64,000 bases of DNA from Poriferisulfidus sp965221375 (lineage in GTDB: Bacteria; Pseudomonadota; Gammaproteobacteria; Poriferisulfidales; Poriferisulfidaceae), in contig OZ244883.1 in NCBI GenBank assembly GCA_965221375.1, forward strand, positions 992,001 through 1,056,000, in the 5' to 3' direction. How positions within the stretch are numbered: position 1 is the stretch's first letter; each line of letters begins with the position of its first letter. Below, in pieces: positions 25,574 to 33,360 of the stretch. The notes under the pieces are model-generated. The model was not told the DNA's origin. It saw nothing but the letters and a program-made list of their open reading frames with translations, and did no database searches. A program made the translations under genes and the position numbers.

Positions 25574-26308
25574 ATGAGATATGCCGTTGCTTGGGTGTGT
25601 GGGTGCATAATCGCAACAGGAGCGATTGCCCAGGAAAATGCACCTGTCTCAGAGGACACATTAGCCGCAAACATCGCACAGCTTTCTGAAGAATTGCGTC
25701 AGTTAGAAGACGCCATCCGGAGAGTTCGCGAGAGTCTCGAAACTTTGGAGACGTCCGAAACCGTTCAAGAGGAAGAACAGTCGGCACCGCCGCCTGCGGC
25801 GAGCGATGACGAGGACGCTTCTCCGGTTATTCAACTCACCCCCTCATCGCCTTCAGAAGAGGCAACGGAACCGGAACCGGCCGAGACGCCTCAAGCCAGC
25901 TCTTCGCAGATTGTTTATGAGCCCGCGGCCCGACTCCTGCGTGAAGGGCGAGAAGCGATTGCTGCTTTGAACTTTTATGACGCGACACGCCTGTTTCGTG
26001 AATTTCTGAGCAAATACCCCCAGCACTCCGAAGCACTTAATGCCTATTACTGGTTGGGCGAAACGCTTTATGAACAGGGTCAATATCAAGATGCCATCGA
26101 AGCGTTTGCGGAAGTGCTTGAAGATGAGCAGCATCCCCGGCGTACTGTAGCCCAGCTGAAAATCGGTTACGCCTGGTTTGAACTGGACAATTTCGAAGCG
26201 GCACGCCAAATGTTGACTCGAGTGCGTGACAAAGATCCAAACAGCAATTTGGGCCGGTTGGCGCAGTTGCGTTTGGAGCGTATAGACCGCCAGACTGACG
26301 CGGAGTGA
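25574..26308 (+). CDS. cpoB: Cell division coordinator CpoB (YbgF)
   Basis: A 244-residue periplasmic protein that links Tol activity to peptidoglycan synthesis at the septum. It has a signal peptide, an N-terminal trimerising coiled coil (AANIAQLSEELRQLEDAIRR), a long Glu/Pro/Ser linker and C-terminal tetratricopeptide repeats (YDATRLFREFLSKYPQHSEA, NAYYWLGETLYEQGQYQDA). A TTG at 25565 is an alternative start. It overlaps queE by one base. Confidence 0.93.
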   Translation: MRYAVAWVCGCIIATGAIAQENAPVSEDTLAANIAQLSEELRQLEDAIRRVRESLETLETSETVQEEEQSAPPPAASDDEDASPVIQLTPSSPSEEATEPEPAETPQASSSQIVYEPAARLLREGREAIAALNFYDATRLFREFLSKYPQHSEALNAYYWLGETLYEQGQYQDAIEAFAEVLEDEQHPRRTVAQLKIGYAWFELDNFEAARQMLTRVRDKDPNSNLGRLAQLRLERIDRQTDAE

Positions 26309-26964
26309 TGCCTTCGGAATCCAGTGACGACATTCGTCTGCGCGTCACCGAGATTTTTCATTCCATTCAGGGAGAGGGTCCCAACAGTGGGCGTCCCAGT
26401 GCCTTTGTGCGTTTGACCGGTTGTCCGTTGCGGTGCCAATATTGTGATACTGAGTACGCTTTTACGGAAGGCGCGTGGATGCGGCTGCCGGACATTATGG
26501 AAGCGGTCGCGGCGCGCCCGATAACCGACGTGTGTGTCACCGGGGGTGAGCCGCTCGCCCAGCAAACATGTCATGCGCTGCTTGAAAGTTTGTGCGACGC
26601 GGGTTATCGAGTCACGCTCGAGACGAGCGGGGCATTGCCGATCCATGAAGTGGATGCCCGCGTGCAGCGCGTCCTCGATATTAAAACTCCCGGGAGTGGC
26701 GAAGAACAGCGCAATGTGTGGGAAAACCTTGAAGACCTCCGCGCAACGGATCTGGTGAAATTCGTGATTTGCTCCCGAGAGGATTACGAATGGGCCTGTG
26801 CGCGTGTTCGTGAACGGACATGGCCCTGTGAAATATATTTCTCGCCTTCATGGCAGCAGCAGGATGCGGGAGAATTGGGCGACTGGATGGTGACCGATGC
26901 AGTTCCGGCACGCCTGCAGCTGCAGGTGCATAAGGTGTTATGGGGCGATGTCCGCGGACGCTAA
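26308..26964 (+). CDS. queE: 7-carboxy-7-deazaguanine synthase
   Basis: A 218-residue radical SAM enzyme of queuosine synthesis, making CDG from carboxy-tetrahydropterin. The cluster motif is CPLRCQYCDTEYAF, preceded by the family stretch IFHSIQGEGPNSGRPSAFVRL, and the glycine-rich TGGEPLAQ binds SAM. It follows cpoB by TGATG overlap and overlaps queC by 17 bases, as in many gammaproteobacteria. Confidence 0.96.
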   Translation: MPSESSDDIRLRVTEIFHSIQGEGPNSGRPSAFVRLTGCPLRCQYCDTEYAFTEGAWMRLPDIMEAVAARPITDVCVTGGEPLAQQTCHALLESLCDAGYRVTLETSGALPIHEVDARVQRVLDIKTPGSGEEQRNVWENLEDLRATDLVKFVICSREDYEWACARVRERTWPCEIYFSPSWQQQDAGELGDWMVTDAVPARLQLQVHKVLWGDVRGR

Positions 26965-27634
26965 GCCGTTAGTGCTGCTCTTATCCGGTGGCTTGGATTC
27001 AGCGACTGCTCTGGGCTGGGCCCGCGCGGAAGGTTGGCAACCCATCGCGATCAGTTTTCGTTATGGACAACGGCATGGAGCCGAGCTGCAGGCGGCCGAG
27101 CGCATTGCTAAACAAGCAGGCTGCGAGCATCAAGTAATTGATTTGGATTTGGGGAGGTTTGGGCAGTCGGCGCTGACGGATGCCGCGATTGATGTTCCCG
27201 AACAGCCTGGCGAAGGGATTCCTGTCACGTATGTTCCCGCCCGCAATACCGTGTTTCTGGCATTCGCCTTGGCGTTTGCTGAGGCTCGGGGCATTCACGA
27301 TCTGTGCATCGGTGTGAATGCGGTGGATTATTCCGGGTACCCGGATTGCCGACCCGCATTTATTGAAGCTTTTGAAACCATGGCCAACCTGGCCACTCGT
27401 GAGGGTGTAGAAGGGCGACCTTTTCGTGTTCATGCCCCCTTGATTGACTGGTCCAAGGCGCAAATTATTCGCGCCGGTATGCAGTGGGATGTGGATTATG
27501 CATTGACGGTATCTTGCTATCAGGCGGACCAGGAAGGACGAGCTTGTGGGCAATGTGATGCTTGCCGCTTGCGGCGGGAAGGTTTTGAGCAAGCGGGTGT
27601 TCCTGATCCGACGCGCTATCAGATACATTCATAA
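26948..27634 (+). CDS. queC: 7-cyano-7-deazaguanine synthase
   Basis: A 228-residue ATP-dependent enzyme that turns CDG into preQ0. The PP-loop LLLSGGLDSATALGWA is at the N-terminus and the zinc-binding cysteines lie at the end (CYQADQEGRACGQCDACRLR). The ATG at 26948 gives MSADAKPLVLLLSGG; a longer frame from 26897 lies inside queE. It is the last gene of the tol-que run. Confidence 0.96.
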   Translation: MSADAKPLVLLLSGGLDSATALGWARAEGWQPIAISFRYGQRHGAELQAAERIAKQAGCEHQVIDLDLGRFGQSALTDAAIDVPEQPGEGIPVTYVPARNTVFLAFALAFAEARGIHDLCIGVNAVDYSGYPDCRPAFIEAFETMANLATREGVEGRPFRVHAPLIDWSKAQIIRAGMQWDVDYALTVSCYQADQEGRACGQCDACRLRREGFEQAGVPDPTRYQIHS

Positions 27635-27660
27635 AACAAAGAGGCAATACGGGCTCCCCG

Positions 27661-27666
27661 TATAAT
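27661..27666 (+). promoter_or_regulatory. -10 box before mrp
   Basis: A perfect TATAAT lies 43 bases before the mrp start, in the 75-base gap after queC. No clear -35 box is present at 16-18 bases upstream, so the promoter is tentative. A strong ribosome site (GGAGGAGGG, 27694-27702) precedes the mrp ATG. Confidence 0.45.
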
Positions 27667-27709
27667 AGGCGTTTGACTACAAATGTCTTTATTTGGAGGA
27701 GGGTGAGAC

Positions 27710-28798
27710 ATGGCGCTGGACAAGGAACAAGTCGAAAATGCGCTGAAAAACGTACAAGATCCTGCGGCTCAAGTTGACTTGGTGGCAGCAAAATCGGTAC
27801 GTGATATCGAAATCGACGGCGATTCGGTCAAGATCACGATTCGTCTGGGGTATCCCGCAAAAAGCCTTCGCGAATCTCTGACGGAGTCGGTGACGGAGCA
27901 GGTGAAAACGCTGGATGGTGTGGCCAACCTGGAAGTGGATGTAGGTTGGGATATCCAGGCACATTCTGTGCAGAAAAATCTTCGCCCCATGGAGAATATC
28001 AAGAATGTTTTGGCGGTCGCATCGGGCAAAGGAGGTGTGGGCAAGTCGACCACAGCGATTAATCTGGCTTTGGCGCTGTCCGCAGAAGGCGCAATTGTTG
28101 GTGTGCTGGATGCCGATATTTATGGTCCCAGCCAGCCCCGAATGCTGGGAATCTCCGGGCAGCCGAATTCAGAAGACGGGAAAAGTCTCGAACCGATGAT
28201 GGCACATGGCCTGCAGGCCATGTCGATCGGTTTTCTGATTGATGAGGAGACTCCTATGATTTGGCGTGGACCGATGGTGACACAGGCTCTGGAGCAATTG
28301 CTCAACGACACACGCTGGCGAGGGTTGGATTATCTGGTAGTCGATTTACCCCCGGGCACAGGCGACGTGCAGCTGACGTTGGCCCAAAAAATTCCTGTCA
28401 GTGGCGCGGTGATTGTGACGACGCCTCAGGACATTGCGTTGCTGGACGCTCGTAAGGGCTTGAAGATGTTTCGCAAGGTCGAAGTACCGGTATTGGGCAT
28501 TGTGGAAAACATGAGCCTGCATATCTGCAGCAAGTGCGGCAATGAAGAACCGATTTTTGGTACTGGCGGCGGAGAGAGTCTGGCAAAGGAAAACGATGTG
28601 GAGCTGCTCGGGCAATTGCCTTTGGATCGTCGTATCCGTGAAGAAACAGACAGTGGCAAACCCACCGTCGTGGCGGAACCGGAAGATCGCATTAGCCAGA
28701 TATACGGCAATATCGCTCGACGCGCCGCCGCATGTCTTGCCATGCAGGCGCGAGATTACAGCGCAAAATTCCCGCGGATTGTCATTCAAAACGACTGA
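27710..28798 (+). CDS. apbC: Iron-sulfur carrier protein Mrp/ApbC (Nbp35-like)
   Basis: A 362-residue P-loop ATPase that carries and delivers iron-sulfur clusters. It has an N-terminal MIP18-like domain (about residues 1-90), then the deviant Walker A SGKGGVGKSTTAINLALAL, the switch DADIYGPSQPRMLG and the cluster-binding CSKCG in the C-terminal part. An unusually good ribosome site suggests high translation. The stop is directly followed by the dcd start. Confidence 0.95.
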   Translation: MALDKEQVENALKNVQDPAAQVDLVAAKSVRDIEIDGDSVKITIRLGYPAKSLRESLTESVTEQVKTLDGVANLEVDVGWDIQAHSVQKNLRPMENIKNVLAVASGKGGVGKSTTAINLALALSAEGAIVGVLDADIYGPSQPRMLGISGQPNSEDGKSLEPMMAHGLQAMSIGFLIDEETPMIWRGPMVTQALEQLLNDTRWRGLDYLVVDLPPGTGDVQLTLAQKIPVSGAVIVTTPQDIALLDARKGLKMFRKVEVPVLGIVENMSLHICSKCGNEEPIFGTGGGESLAKENDVELLGQLPLDRRIREETDSGKPTVVAEPEDRISQIYGNIARRAAACLAMQARDYSAKFPRIVIQND

Positions 28799-29368
28799 AT
28801 GTCGGTCAAATCGGATCTCTGGATTCGGCGTATGGCCGAAGAGGAAGGCTTAATTGAGCCGTTTGAGCCGCGTCAAATCAGCCAAACCGAGGAAGGTCAG
28901 CGTGTCATTTCCTATGGCACGTCCAGTTATGGTTACGATATCCGTTGTTCGACCCATTTCAAAATCTTCACAAACATTAATTCCGCAGTCGTAGACCCCA
29001 AAAACTTTGCTGCGGAAAGTTTTATGGATTACGAAGGCGATGTGTGCATTATTCCTCCGAATTCTTTTGTGCTGGCGAGCACAGTGGAATACTTGCGTAT
29101 GCCGCGCTCGGTATTGGCTATTTGCTTGGGGAAATCCACTTACGCCCGCTGTGGCATCATTGTCAATGTCACCCCTCTGGAGCCGGAGTGGGAAGGCCAC
29201 GTCACATTAGAGTTTTCCAACACCACGCCGCTTCCGGCAAAGGTTTATGCCAACGAAGGGGTTGCCCAGCTGGTGTTTTTCGAAGCCGATGATTTATGCG
29301 AAGTGTCTTACGCGGATCGGAAGGGTAAATATCAGAAACAACAGGGCGTGACATTGCCGCGAGCCTGA
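28799..29368 (+). CDS. dcd: dCTP deaminase
   Basis: A 189-residue trimeric enzyme that deaminates dCTP to dUTP for thymidylate supply. It has the start SVKSDLWIRRMAEEEGLIEPF, the nucleotide-binding LGKSTYARCGIIVNVTPLEP and the catalytic Glu in EWEGHVTLEFSN. It abuts mrp with no gap; this pairing is common in gammaproteobacteria. Confidence 0.97.
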   Translation: MSVKSDLWIRRMAEEEGLIEPFEPRQISQTEEGQRVISYGTSSYGYDIRCSTHFKIFTNINSAVVDPKNFAAESFMDYEGDVCIIPPNSFVLASTVEYLRMPRSVLAICLGKSTYARCGIIVNVTPLEPEWEGHVTLEFSNTTPLPAKVYANEGVAQLVFFEADDLCEVSYADRKGKYQKQQGVTLPRA

Positions 29369-29399
29369 TTCGACTGGCTCTACTTGCCCCACATTTTCG

Positions 29400-29642
29400 A
29401 TGAGACTCCTACGCAGAGTGTTGGTCCTTGTCGTTGGTTCGATTGTCACGATAGTGGGGGTTGCCATGATTTTCACACCAGGACCGGCAGTGTTGGTAAT
29501 TCCGGCAGGTCTGGCGATTTTGGCTACGGAATTTTCATGGGCAAAAACCATGCTTGCCCGTTTTCGCGACAGTTTTAAAGATGCGGCACAATCGACTGGG
29601 AAGTGGTGGGACCGTTTAGCGGAGAAGTTTCAGAGAAAATAG
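29400..29642 (+). CDS. Small PGPGW-type membrane protein
   Basis: An 80-residue protein with two hydrophobic helices (residues 5-25 and 28-45) around the motif FTPGPAVLVIPAGLAILATEF, resembling the putative PGPGW transmembrane family, followed by a basic amphipathic tail. The family has no known function. It is the last gene of the conserved run before the accessory stretch. Confidence 0.75.
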   Translation: MRLLRRVLVLVVGSIVTIVGVAMIFTPGPAVLVIPAGLAILATEFSWAKTMLARFRDSFKDAAQSTGKWWDRLAEKFQRK

Positions 29643-29742
29643 GGCGTACGATATTGAAAGCCGAATAATGCTGACCAGATACTACTGATAGGTATTCGCG
29701 TCCCGATTTGTATCGCGCGGGAGCTATAATGCGTGTAACACA

Positions 29743-29785
29743 GCCGCCACGCCTCTTAACAATGCGCAACCTTGGCGGCTTTTTT
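29743..29785 (+). terminator. Probable rho-independent terminator
   Basis: GCCGCCA at 29743-29749 pairs with TGGCGGC at 29773-29779, followed by six T residues. The loop is long (23 bases), which weakens it. It would end the mrp-dcd-PGPGW transcript. Confidence 0.55.
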
Positions 29786-29805
29786 ATTTGTCCTCGAAAC
29801 CTCTA

Positions 29806-29821
29806 ATAGCATTTTTGCTAT
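29806..29821. promoter_or_regulatory. Palindrome before the HTH gene (possible operator)
   Basis: ATAGCA and TGCTAT are inverted around TTTT, about 80 bases before the HTH gene, with TATAGTCTACTA-like promoter sequence right after. Antitoxins often bind such palindromes in their own promoter, so autoregulation is a reasonable guess. Confidence 0.35.
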
Positions 29822-29903
29822 AGTCTACTAATCATCTGCCTGACTACAAAAGGCGCGAGGTTGCTATCAAACCCGCGCTTGGGCGCGCGAGGGAAATGCA
29901 AAC

Positions 29904-30182
29904 ATGAGCAGTATTGCCAAACTTAAAAAGAAGTGGCTGAATGATCCAAAGGTCAACAAAGCCTATGAGGAGATGAAACCGGCATTCGAGGTTGCTCATG
30001 CCTTAATCGCTGCGCGAGTAGAAGCTGGCCTTACGCAGGAGGAGGTTGCAGAGCGAATGAAAACGACTCAATCCGCGGTTGCGCGTCTTGAAGGAGGCCG
30101 CACGCTGCCTAGTCTCAAAAGCCTCTATCGATATGCGAGAGCAACCGGCACAAAACCGGTCATCCATTTGGTTCGTGATTGA
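29904..30182 (+). CDS. XRE-family HTH protein, orphan HigA-like antitoxin
   Basis: A 92-residue DNA-binding protein. The helix-turn-helix covers about residues 34-65 (RVEAGLTQEEVAERM, TTQSAVARLEGGR). The N-terminus (KLKKKWLNDPKVNKAYEEM) and C-terminus (TGTKPVIHLVRD) match antitoxins that normally follow a RelE/HigB-type toxin gene. No toxin frame lies on either side. A GAGGGA ribosome site sits 9 bases before the ATG. It may be a remnant antitoxin or a free regulator. The 3' end of a second copy survives at 33112-33133. Confidence 0.82.
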   Translation: MSSIAKLKKKWLNDPKVNKAYEEMKPAFEVAHALIAARVEAGLTQEEVAERMKTTQSAVARLEGGRTLPSLKSLYRYARATGTKPVIHLVRD

Positions 30183-30271
30183 TTCAGCTTACGTGCGAAT
30201 CAGCGCGAAGTCTTGATAAGAGGGGAGTTAGAAATAAGAATTGGTTTTAGTGAATTGGCGCTTTACTAAAC
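30176..30271. repeat. B element, copy 1
   Basis: A 96-base segment beginning at the HTH gene stop codon. It matches 33127-33220 at about 71 of 95 aligned positions with one gap (hand alignment). Its first 25 bases match at 22. Most differences are transitions, as expected for an old duplication rather than a conserved functional element. Confidence 0.75.
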
Positions 30272-30319
30272 TTCTATAAGTTCGAATCTCTGATTGAGAT
30301 TCATCCAAAACACGAGGTT

Positions 30320-30952
30320 TTATTGCGCTAACTCAATCATGACCTCATTGCGCCTCATGGGTGGCAGCGTCCATGGCGGATTATAAAAAGCATACTTGGG
30401 AGAGCCGGTTACGGATAGGCTGTTGGCTTCGGCATATTTCATGAGTTTCATTTCATGCTTTTTCACATTTTTATCGGAGCTTGTGCCAGAAAATGTAATG
30501 ACGACGAATTGCTTGGCAGGAATTTCTTTTAGAGTCACACGATCATTCCCTGGTTCAGGAAGCGTCTCCATGTCGTATTGAGAGGGCATAACAAAACTGA
30601 TCTTCCACGAACCGCCTAAGGATTGCTGTTGGACCGGTGCCGTCATCGCAATTTTTTGATTTTCCTGTTGCTGTACTGGAGCAGTCATGTCAATATTTTG
30701 CTTCGTTGTGTTATTACCAAAAATGTAATCTGCCAGAAGACGGAACCCATCCCCAATAGCATCTTTGCGCGCACCCTCCATTTGCACTTCCGCAATAATC
30801 ATGGGCTCATATCGCCTAATCTCGATATTATCCTGAGATTCAACGATCTGATAATTTGGTGTTTCAACATCACTCATAATCGGCCCCACAGCAACGGCGC
30901 CGATGAGAACAATTCCAATAATCGCGGCAGTCATAATCCATCTTTTCCTCAT
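30320..30952 (-). CDS. SOUL-family heme-binding-like protein
   Basis: A 210-residue protein with an N-terminal hydrophobic helix (residues 5-25, signal or anchor) and a SOUL domain: NYQIVESQDNIEIRRYEPMI and the doubled MTAPVQQQ motif that marks the family. The end, KYAFYNPPWTLPPMRRNEVMI, is also typical. Eukaryotic relatives bind heme; bacterial ones are uncharacterised and heme binding here is unproven. It runs opposite to its neighbours. Part of a second copy persists at 33224-33248. Confidence 0.88.
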   Translation of the reverse strand: MRKRWIMTAAIIGIVLIGAVAVGPIMSDVETPNYQIVESQDNIEIRRYEPMIIAEVQMEGARKDAIGDGFRLLADYIFGNNTTKQNIDMTAPVQQQENQKIAMTAPVQQQSLGGSWKISFVMPSQYDMETLPEPGNDRVTLKEIPAKQFVVITFSGTSSDKNVKKHEMKLMKYAEANSLSVTGSPKYAFYNPPWTLPPMRRNEVMIELAQ

Positions 30953-31097
30953 ATTCCTTCCCTCGTTAAGATCCCTGTTGCCAGCAATAGCAACCGAGCC
31001 ACATAATTGTCATACCACCTGCCGGTGTCACGTTCAGGGGCCGGGGGTATTGAGCAATATAGAGATATAGAGGGGTTATGCCCCTTAAAAGTTCGTT

Positions 31098-31103
31098 TAT
31101 AAT
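31098..31103 (+). promoter_or_regulatory. -10 box upstream of SulP
   Basis: TATAAT in an AT-rich context, with no strong -35 match. It lies about 340 bases before the SulP start and in the right direction, so it could drive SulP with a long leader. Confidence 0.3.
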
Positions 31104-31130
31104 CAATGACAGTGGAATGGGGCCACAAAA

Positions 31131-31170
31131 CCGGATATTGCTGACTATACACTACTGACCGGCATCCATC
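31131..31170. repeat. A element, copy 2
   Basis: It matches 29661-29700 in register at 28 of 40 bases: CCG, then CTGAC at +10, ACTACTGA at +20 and GG.AT.C at +30. In copy 1 the HTH gene follows; here the SulP gene does. Confidence 0.6.
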
Positions 31171-31441
31171 CCGTCAGCGGCACTATTCACTTGACAACTG
31201 CGTAACAGAAAGCGTTCATGTCAAAAACAACGCAGAGAAGCAAAGTCATGAACCTCCCGCAATGCACCCACAACCACATCAATCGGAAGCAACTTGCTGA
31301 ACGCGGGGACGTTCCTCAACGCGCCGCAGAGTGTCGGCGGTTCCAGGTTGCCGTGCGTAAAAGAATTCCCGCGATGATGCCCCCTCGCGATTGGCGATTG
31401 GGTAAGGGTGTCGCGCTGTCGGACTCGTCCGTGAGAGCCTC

Positions 31442-33061
31442 GTGAAACGGCCCGAGATTCCTGGCGACCTGTTTGGCGGGGTGACCGCCGCGGTCGTCAT
31501 GCTGCCGATGGCATTGGCCTTCGGGGTTGCCTCAGGTCTGGGGCCCGCCGCCGGACTTTATGGCGCCATAGCGGTTGGATTGTTCGCCGCGGTGTTTGGT
31601 GGCACACCTTCACAGATCTCCGGTCCAACCGGGCCGATGACAGTCGCCATGGCTGTCGTCGTCGCACTGTATGCCGAAAATCTGGCGATGGCTTTTACCA
31701 TTGTCATGCTGGCGGGTCTACTGCAGATTGCCCTTGGTACTCTGCGTATCGGCACTTTCATGAGTTACACGCCGTACTCCGTAATCTCCGGCTTCATGAC
31801 CGGAATCGGGGTAATCATCATAGTTCTGCAGGTCAGGCCCTTATTGGGCGCCGACCCGGTTCCGGGAGGTCCACTGGATCAAATGGGAGCTTGGCCGGAG
31901 GCGATTGCCAACTTCAGCCAGGCTGATTTTATCGTTGGTAGTATTGCTTTGGCAATCAGTTTTCTCTGGCCGGAGCGGATACGACGGTTTTTACCTGCTC
32001 CCTTGGCTGCCTTGGCGATTGGTACATTCGTGTCGCTTTTCCTATTCGGCGGGGCACGGACGATCGGCGCAATTCCCGATACCTTGCCTGCGCTTCAAGT
32101 GCCAGTACACGAATGGGCATCTTTTACTGCCTTGGTTGAGCCGGCGCTGATTATCGCTCTTCTTGGATCGATTGACAGCCTGCTGACTTCTTTGGTGGCG
32201 GATTCGCAGACTCGCTCGCGCCATAATCCGAATCGAGAACTCTTCGGCCAAGGCCTCGGCAACTTGATTGCCGGCGTGGTTGGAGGGCTGCCGGGTGCCG
32301 GCGCCACCATGGGAACCGTGACCAGTATTCGAGCCGGAGGACGTAGCCCGCTGGCAGGCGCCTTGGCTGCCACAATCCTGCTCGCCCTGCTACTGGGATT
32401 CGGATGGCTCGCGGAACCGATTCCGCTCGCTGTTCTTGCCGGCATTCTTATCAAGATTGGCTGGGACATCATTGACTGGCGTTTCGTCACCCGCCTGCGG
32501 GTGATTCGCCGCGAGTACATATTCACCATGCTCCTCACATTTTCCACGACCGTGTTCATTGATCTGATCACAGCCGTTGCGATCGGGTTGATCGCGGCGG
32601 GTATCCTGCGTGCGCGGGACTTCGCGAAAGGGGAGATAAGCAACGTGCTTGCTGTGCCGATTCTGGACGCCGCCGGTGTTCCGAATCTGGAGGATATCGA
32701 TCCTGAGCATCTTCCGGTCGGGCTCGTCAGGCTCAAGGGACATTTCTCGGTCGGTTCCGCGAACGAACTGACCCGCGCAGTCGCTGCAGACATCGAAGAT
32801 CATCAGGTGGTTATCCTCGACTTTTCCTATACGACTGAAGTCGACGATAGTGCGGCACTGGCGATTGAAGAGCTCATTGAGTCCGCACTGGACAGACACA
32901 CCACCTGTATCGTGTCGGGTGTGGCGGGGGAAGTGGCTGATGTGCTGAATTCACTTCGCGTCTTCCGCGATGTTTCAGAAGATTTATTCGTGGACGATCT
33001 CGATGCGGCCAAACAGCTCGCCGGTCGTCTCATAAACGATCTCTCCCCGGCCTCGTCCTAG
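31442..33061 (+). CDS. SulP-family anion transporter with STAS domain
   Basis: A 539-residue inner-membrane transporter of the SulP/SLC26 family (sulfate, bicarbonate or other anions). The first membrane segments show PGDLFGGVTAAVVMLPMALAFG and the signature QISGPTGPMTVAMAV. The conserved core includes GSIDSLLTSLVADSQT and a glycine-rich GGLPGAGATMGT. A C-terminal STAS domain spans about residues 415-530 (LKGHFSVGSA, VVILDFSYTTEVDDSAALAIE). The start is a GTG; the frame closes 39 bases upstream. The substrate cannot be read from the sequence. It appears richer in G and C than the DNA on both sides, and lies between the two halves of a decayed duplication, so it may be an insertion. Confidence 0.9.
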   Translation: MKRPEIPGDLFGGVTAAVVMLPMALAFGVASGLGPAAGLYGAIAVGLFAAVFGGTPSQISGPTGPMTVAMAVVVALYAENLAMAFTIVMLAGLLQIALGTLRIGTFMSYTPYSVISGFMTGIGVIIIVLQVRPLLGADPVPGGPLDQMGAWPEAIANFSQADFIVGSIALAISFLWPERIRRFLPAPLAALAIGTFVSLFLFGGARTIGAIPDTLPALQVPVHEWASFTALVEPALIIALLGSIDSLLTSLVADSQTRSRHNPNRELFGQGLGNLIAGVVGGLPGAGATMGTVTSIRAGGRSPLAGALAATILLALLLGFGWLAEPIPLAVLAGILIKIGWDIIDWRFVTRLRVIRREYIFTMLLTFSTTVFIDLITAVAIGLIAAGILRARDFAKGEISNVLAVPILDAAGVPNLEDIDPEHLPVGLVRLKGHFSVGSANELTRAVAADIEDHQVVILDFSYTTEVDDSAALAIEELIESALDRHTTCIVSGVAGEVADVLNSLRVFRDVSEDLFVDDLDAAKQLAGRLINDLSPASS

Positions 33062-33111
33062 GCTGCTCAAGCGAAAACGCCTGAATAAACGTTTTCGTTA
33101 AACCTTCTTCT

Positions 33112-33133
33112 CATTCATCTGATCCATGATTGA
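33112..33133 (+). pseudogene. Remnant of a second HTH antitoxin 3' end
   Basis: CATTCATCTGATCCATGATTGA matches the last codons of the intact HTH gene (coding for IHLVRD and stop) at 17 of 22 bases. It leads straight into the B element, as in copy 1. The rest of the gene is gone, replaced by the SulP region. Confidence 0.5.
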
Positions 33134-33220
33134 TTTAGCTTATGCGCGAATAGTTAGAAGTTTCAATAAGTAGGGAGTTAAATACAAAAACCAGTTTTGG
33201 CGAATTGGTGATGTACTAAC
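33127..33220. repeat. B element, copy 2
   Basis: The partner of 30176-30271, in direct orientation and 2.95 kb apart. It shares TGATTGATT.AGCTTA and GAATTGG blocks and ends in TACTAAC. Confidence 0.75.
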
Positions 33221-33223
33221 CCC

Positions 33224-33248
33224 CTTTTTACATTTTTATCAGGGCTTG
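33224..33248 (-). pseudogene. Remnant of a second SOUL-family gene
   Basis: This stretch matches 30458-30483 inside the intact SOUL gene at 23 of 26 positions with one gap. That part encodes the region near SDKNVKKHE. No frame survives. The T-rich half could match by chance, but the conserved order after the B element supports common descent. Confidence 0.45.
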
Positions 33249-33360
33249 AAATGTTTCTGACGCTTCCCGGAAGACTACCTCCGCAATCCCACACTCTCTA
33301 CAACTGGAAGTTCACCGTTTTTTCCGGTACATGGCTGCTACCTTCCCAGGCTTGTTTCCT

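Larger units (their letters stand above)
29643..29903 (+). other. Intergenic region with A-element copy 1
   Basis: 261 bases without a gene. The stretch from 29661 to about 29700 matches 31131-31170 without gaps (28 of 40 bases by hand), and both copies carry a similar TGCG..TAACA sequence roughly 70 bases downstream. A terminator-like hairpin and a small palindrome follow. A toxin gene would be expected here before an antitoxin of this type, but no open frame for one exists. Confidence 0.6.
30953..31441 (+). other. 489-base gap before SulP with A-element copy 2
   Basis: No convincing gene. It holds a perfect TATAAT at 31098-31103 just after a short GGGG-TTATG-CCCC hairpin (31072-31084), and the second A element at 31131-31170. 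A frame from 31218 to 31445 (75 residues, rich in Arg) is open, but it has no recognisable sequence and runs into the SulP start, so I do not call it a gene. Confidence 0.5.
33062..33360. other. 299-base gap holding fossils of an HTH and a SOUL gene
   Basis: No intact gene. In order it contains an HTH-gene 3' end remnant, the B element copy 2 and a short SOUL-gene remnant. They stand in the same order and orientation as the intact set at 30160-30490, but with about 190 bases lost between B and SOUL. Confidence 0.65.

Noticed and set aside
30279..30295. GTTCGAATCTCTG as an attachment-site copy of the tRNA-Ser end
   Set aside because: Only about nine bases match, these are the universal T-loop bases, and the orientation is opposite to the tRNA.
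31218..31445. 75-residue open frame before SulP
   Set aside because: No recognisable sequence, Arg-rich composition and it runs into the SulP start; more likely chance.
33127..33220. B element as an integron attC site (GTTAAAT fits GTTRRRY)
   Set aside because: The partner copy reads GTTAGAA, which does not fit, no matching inverse core is paired with it, and there is no integrase. Homology to a gene 3' end explains it better.
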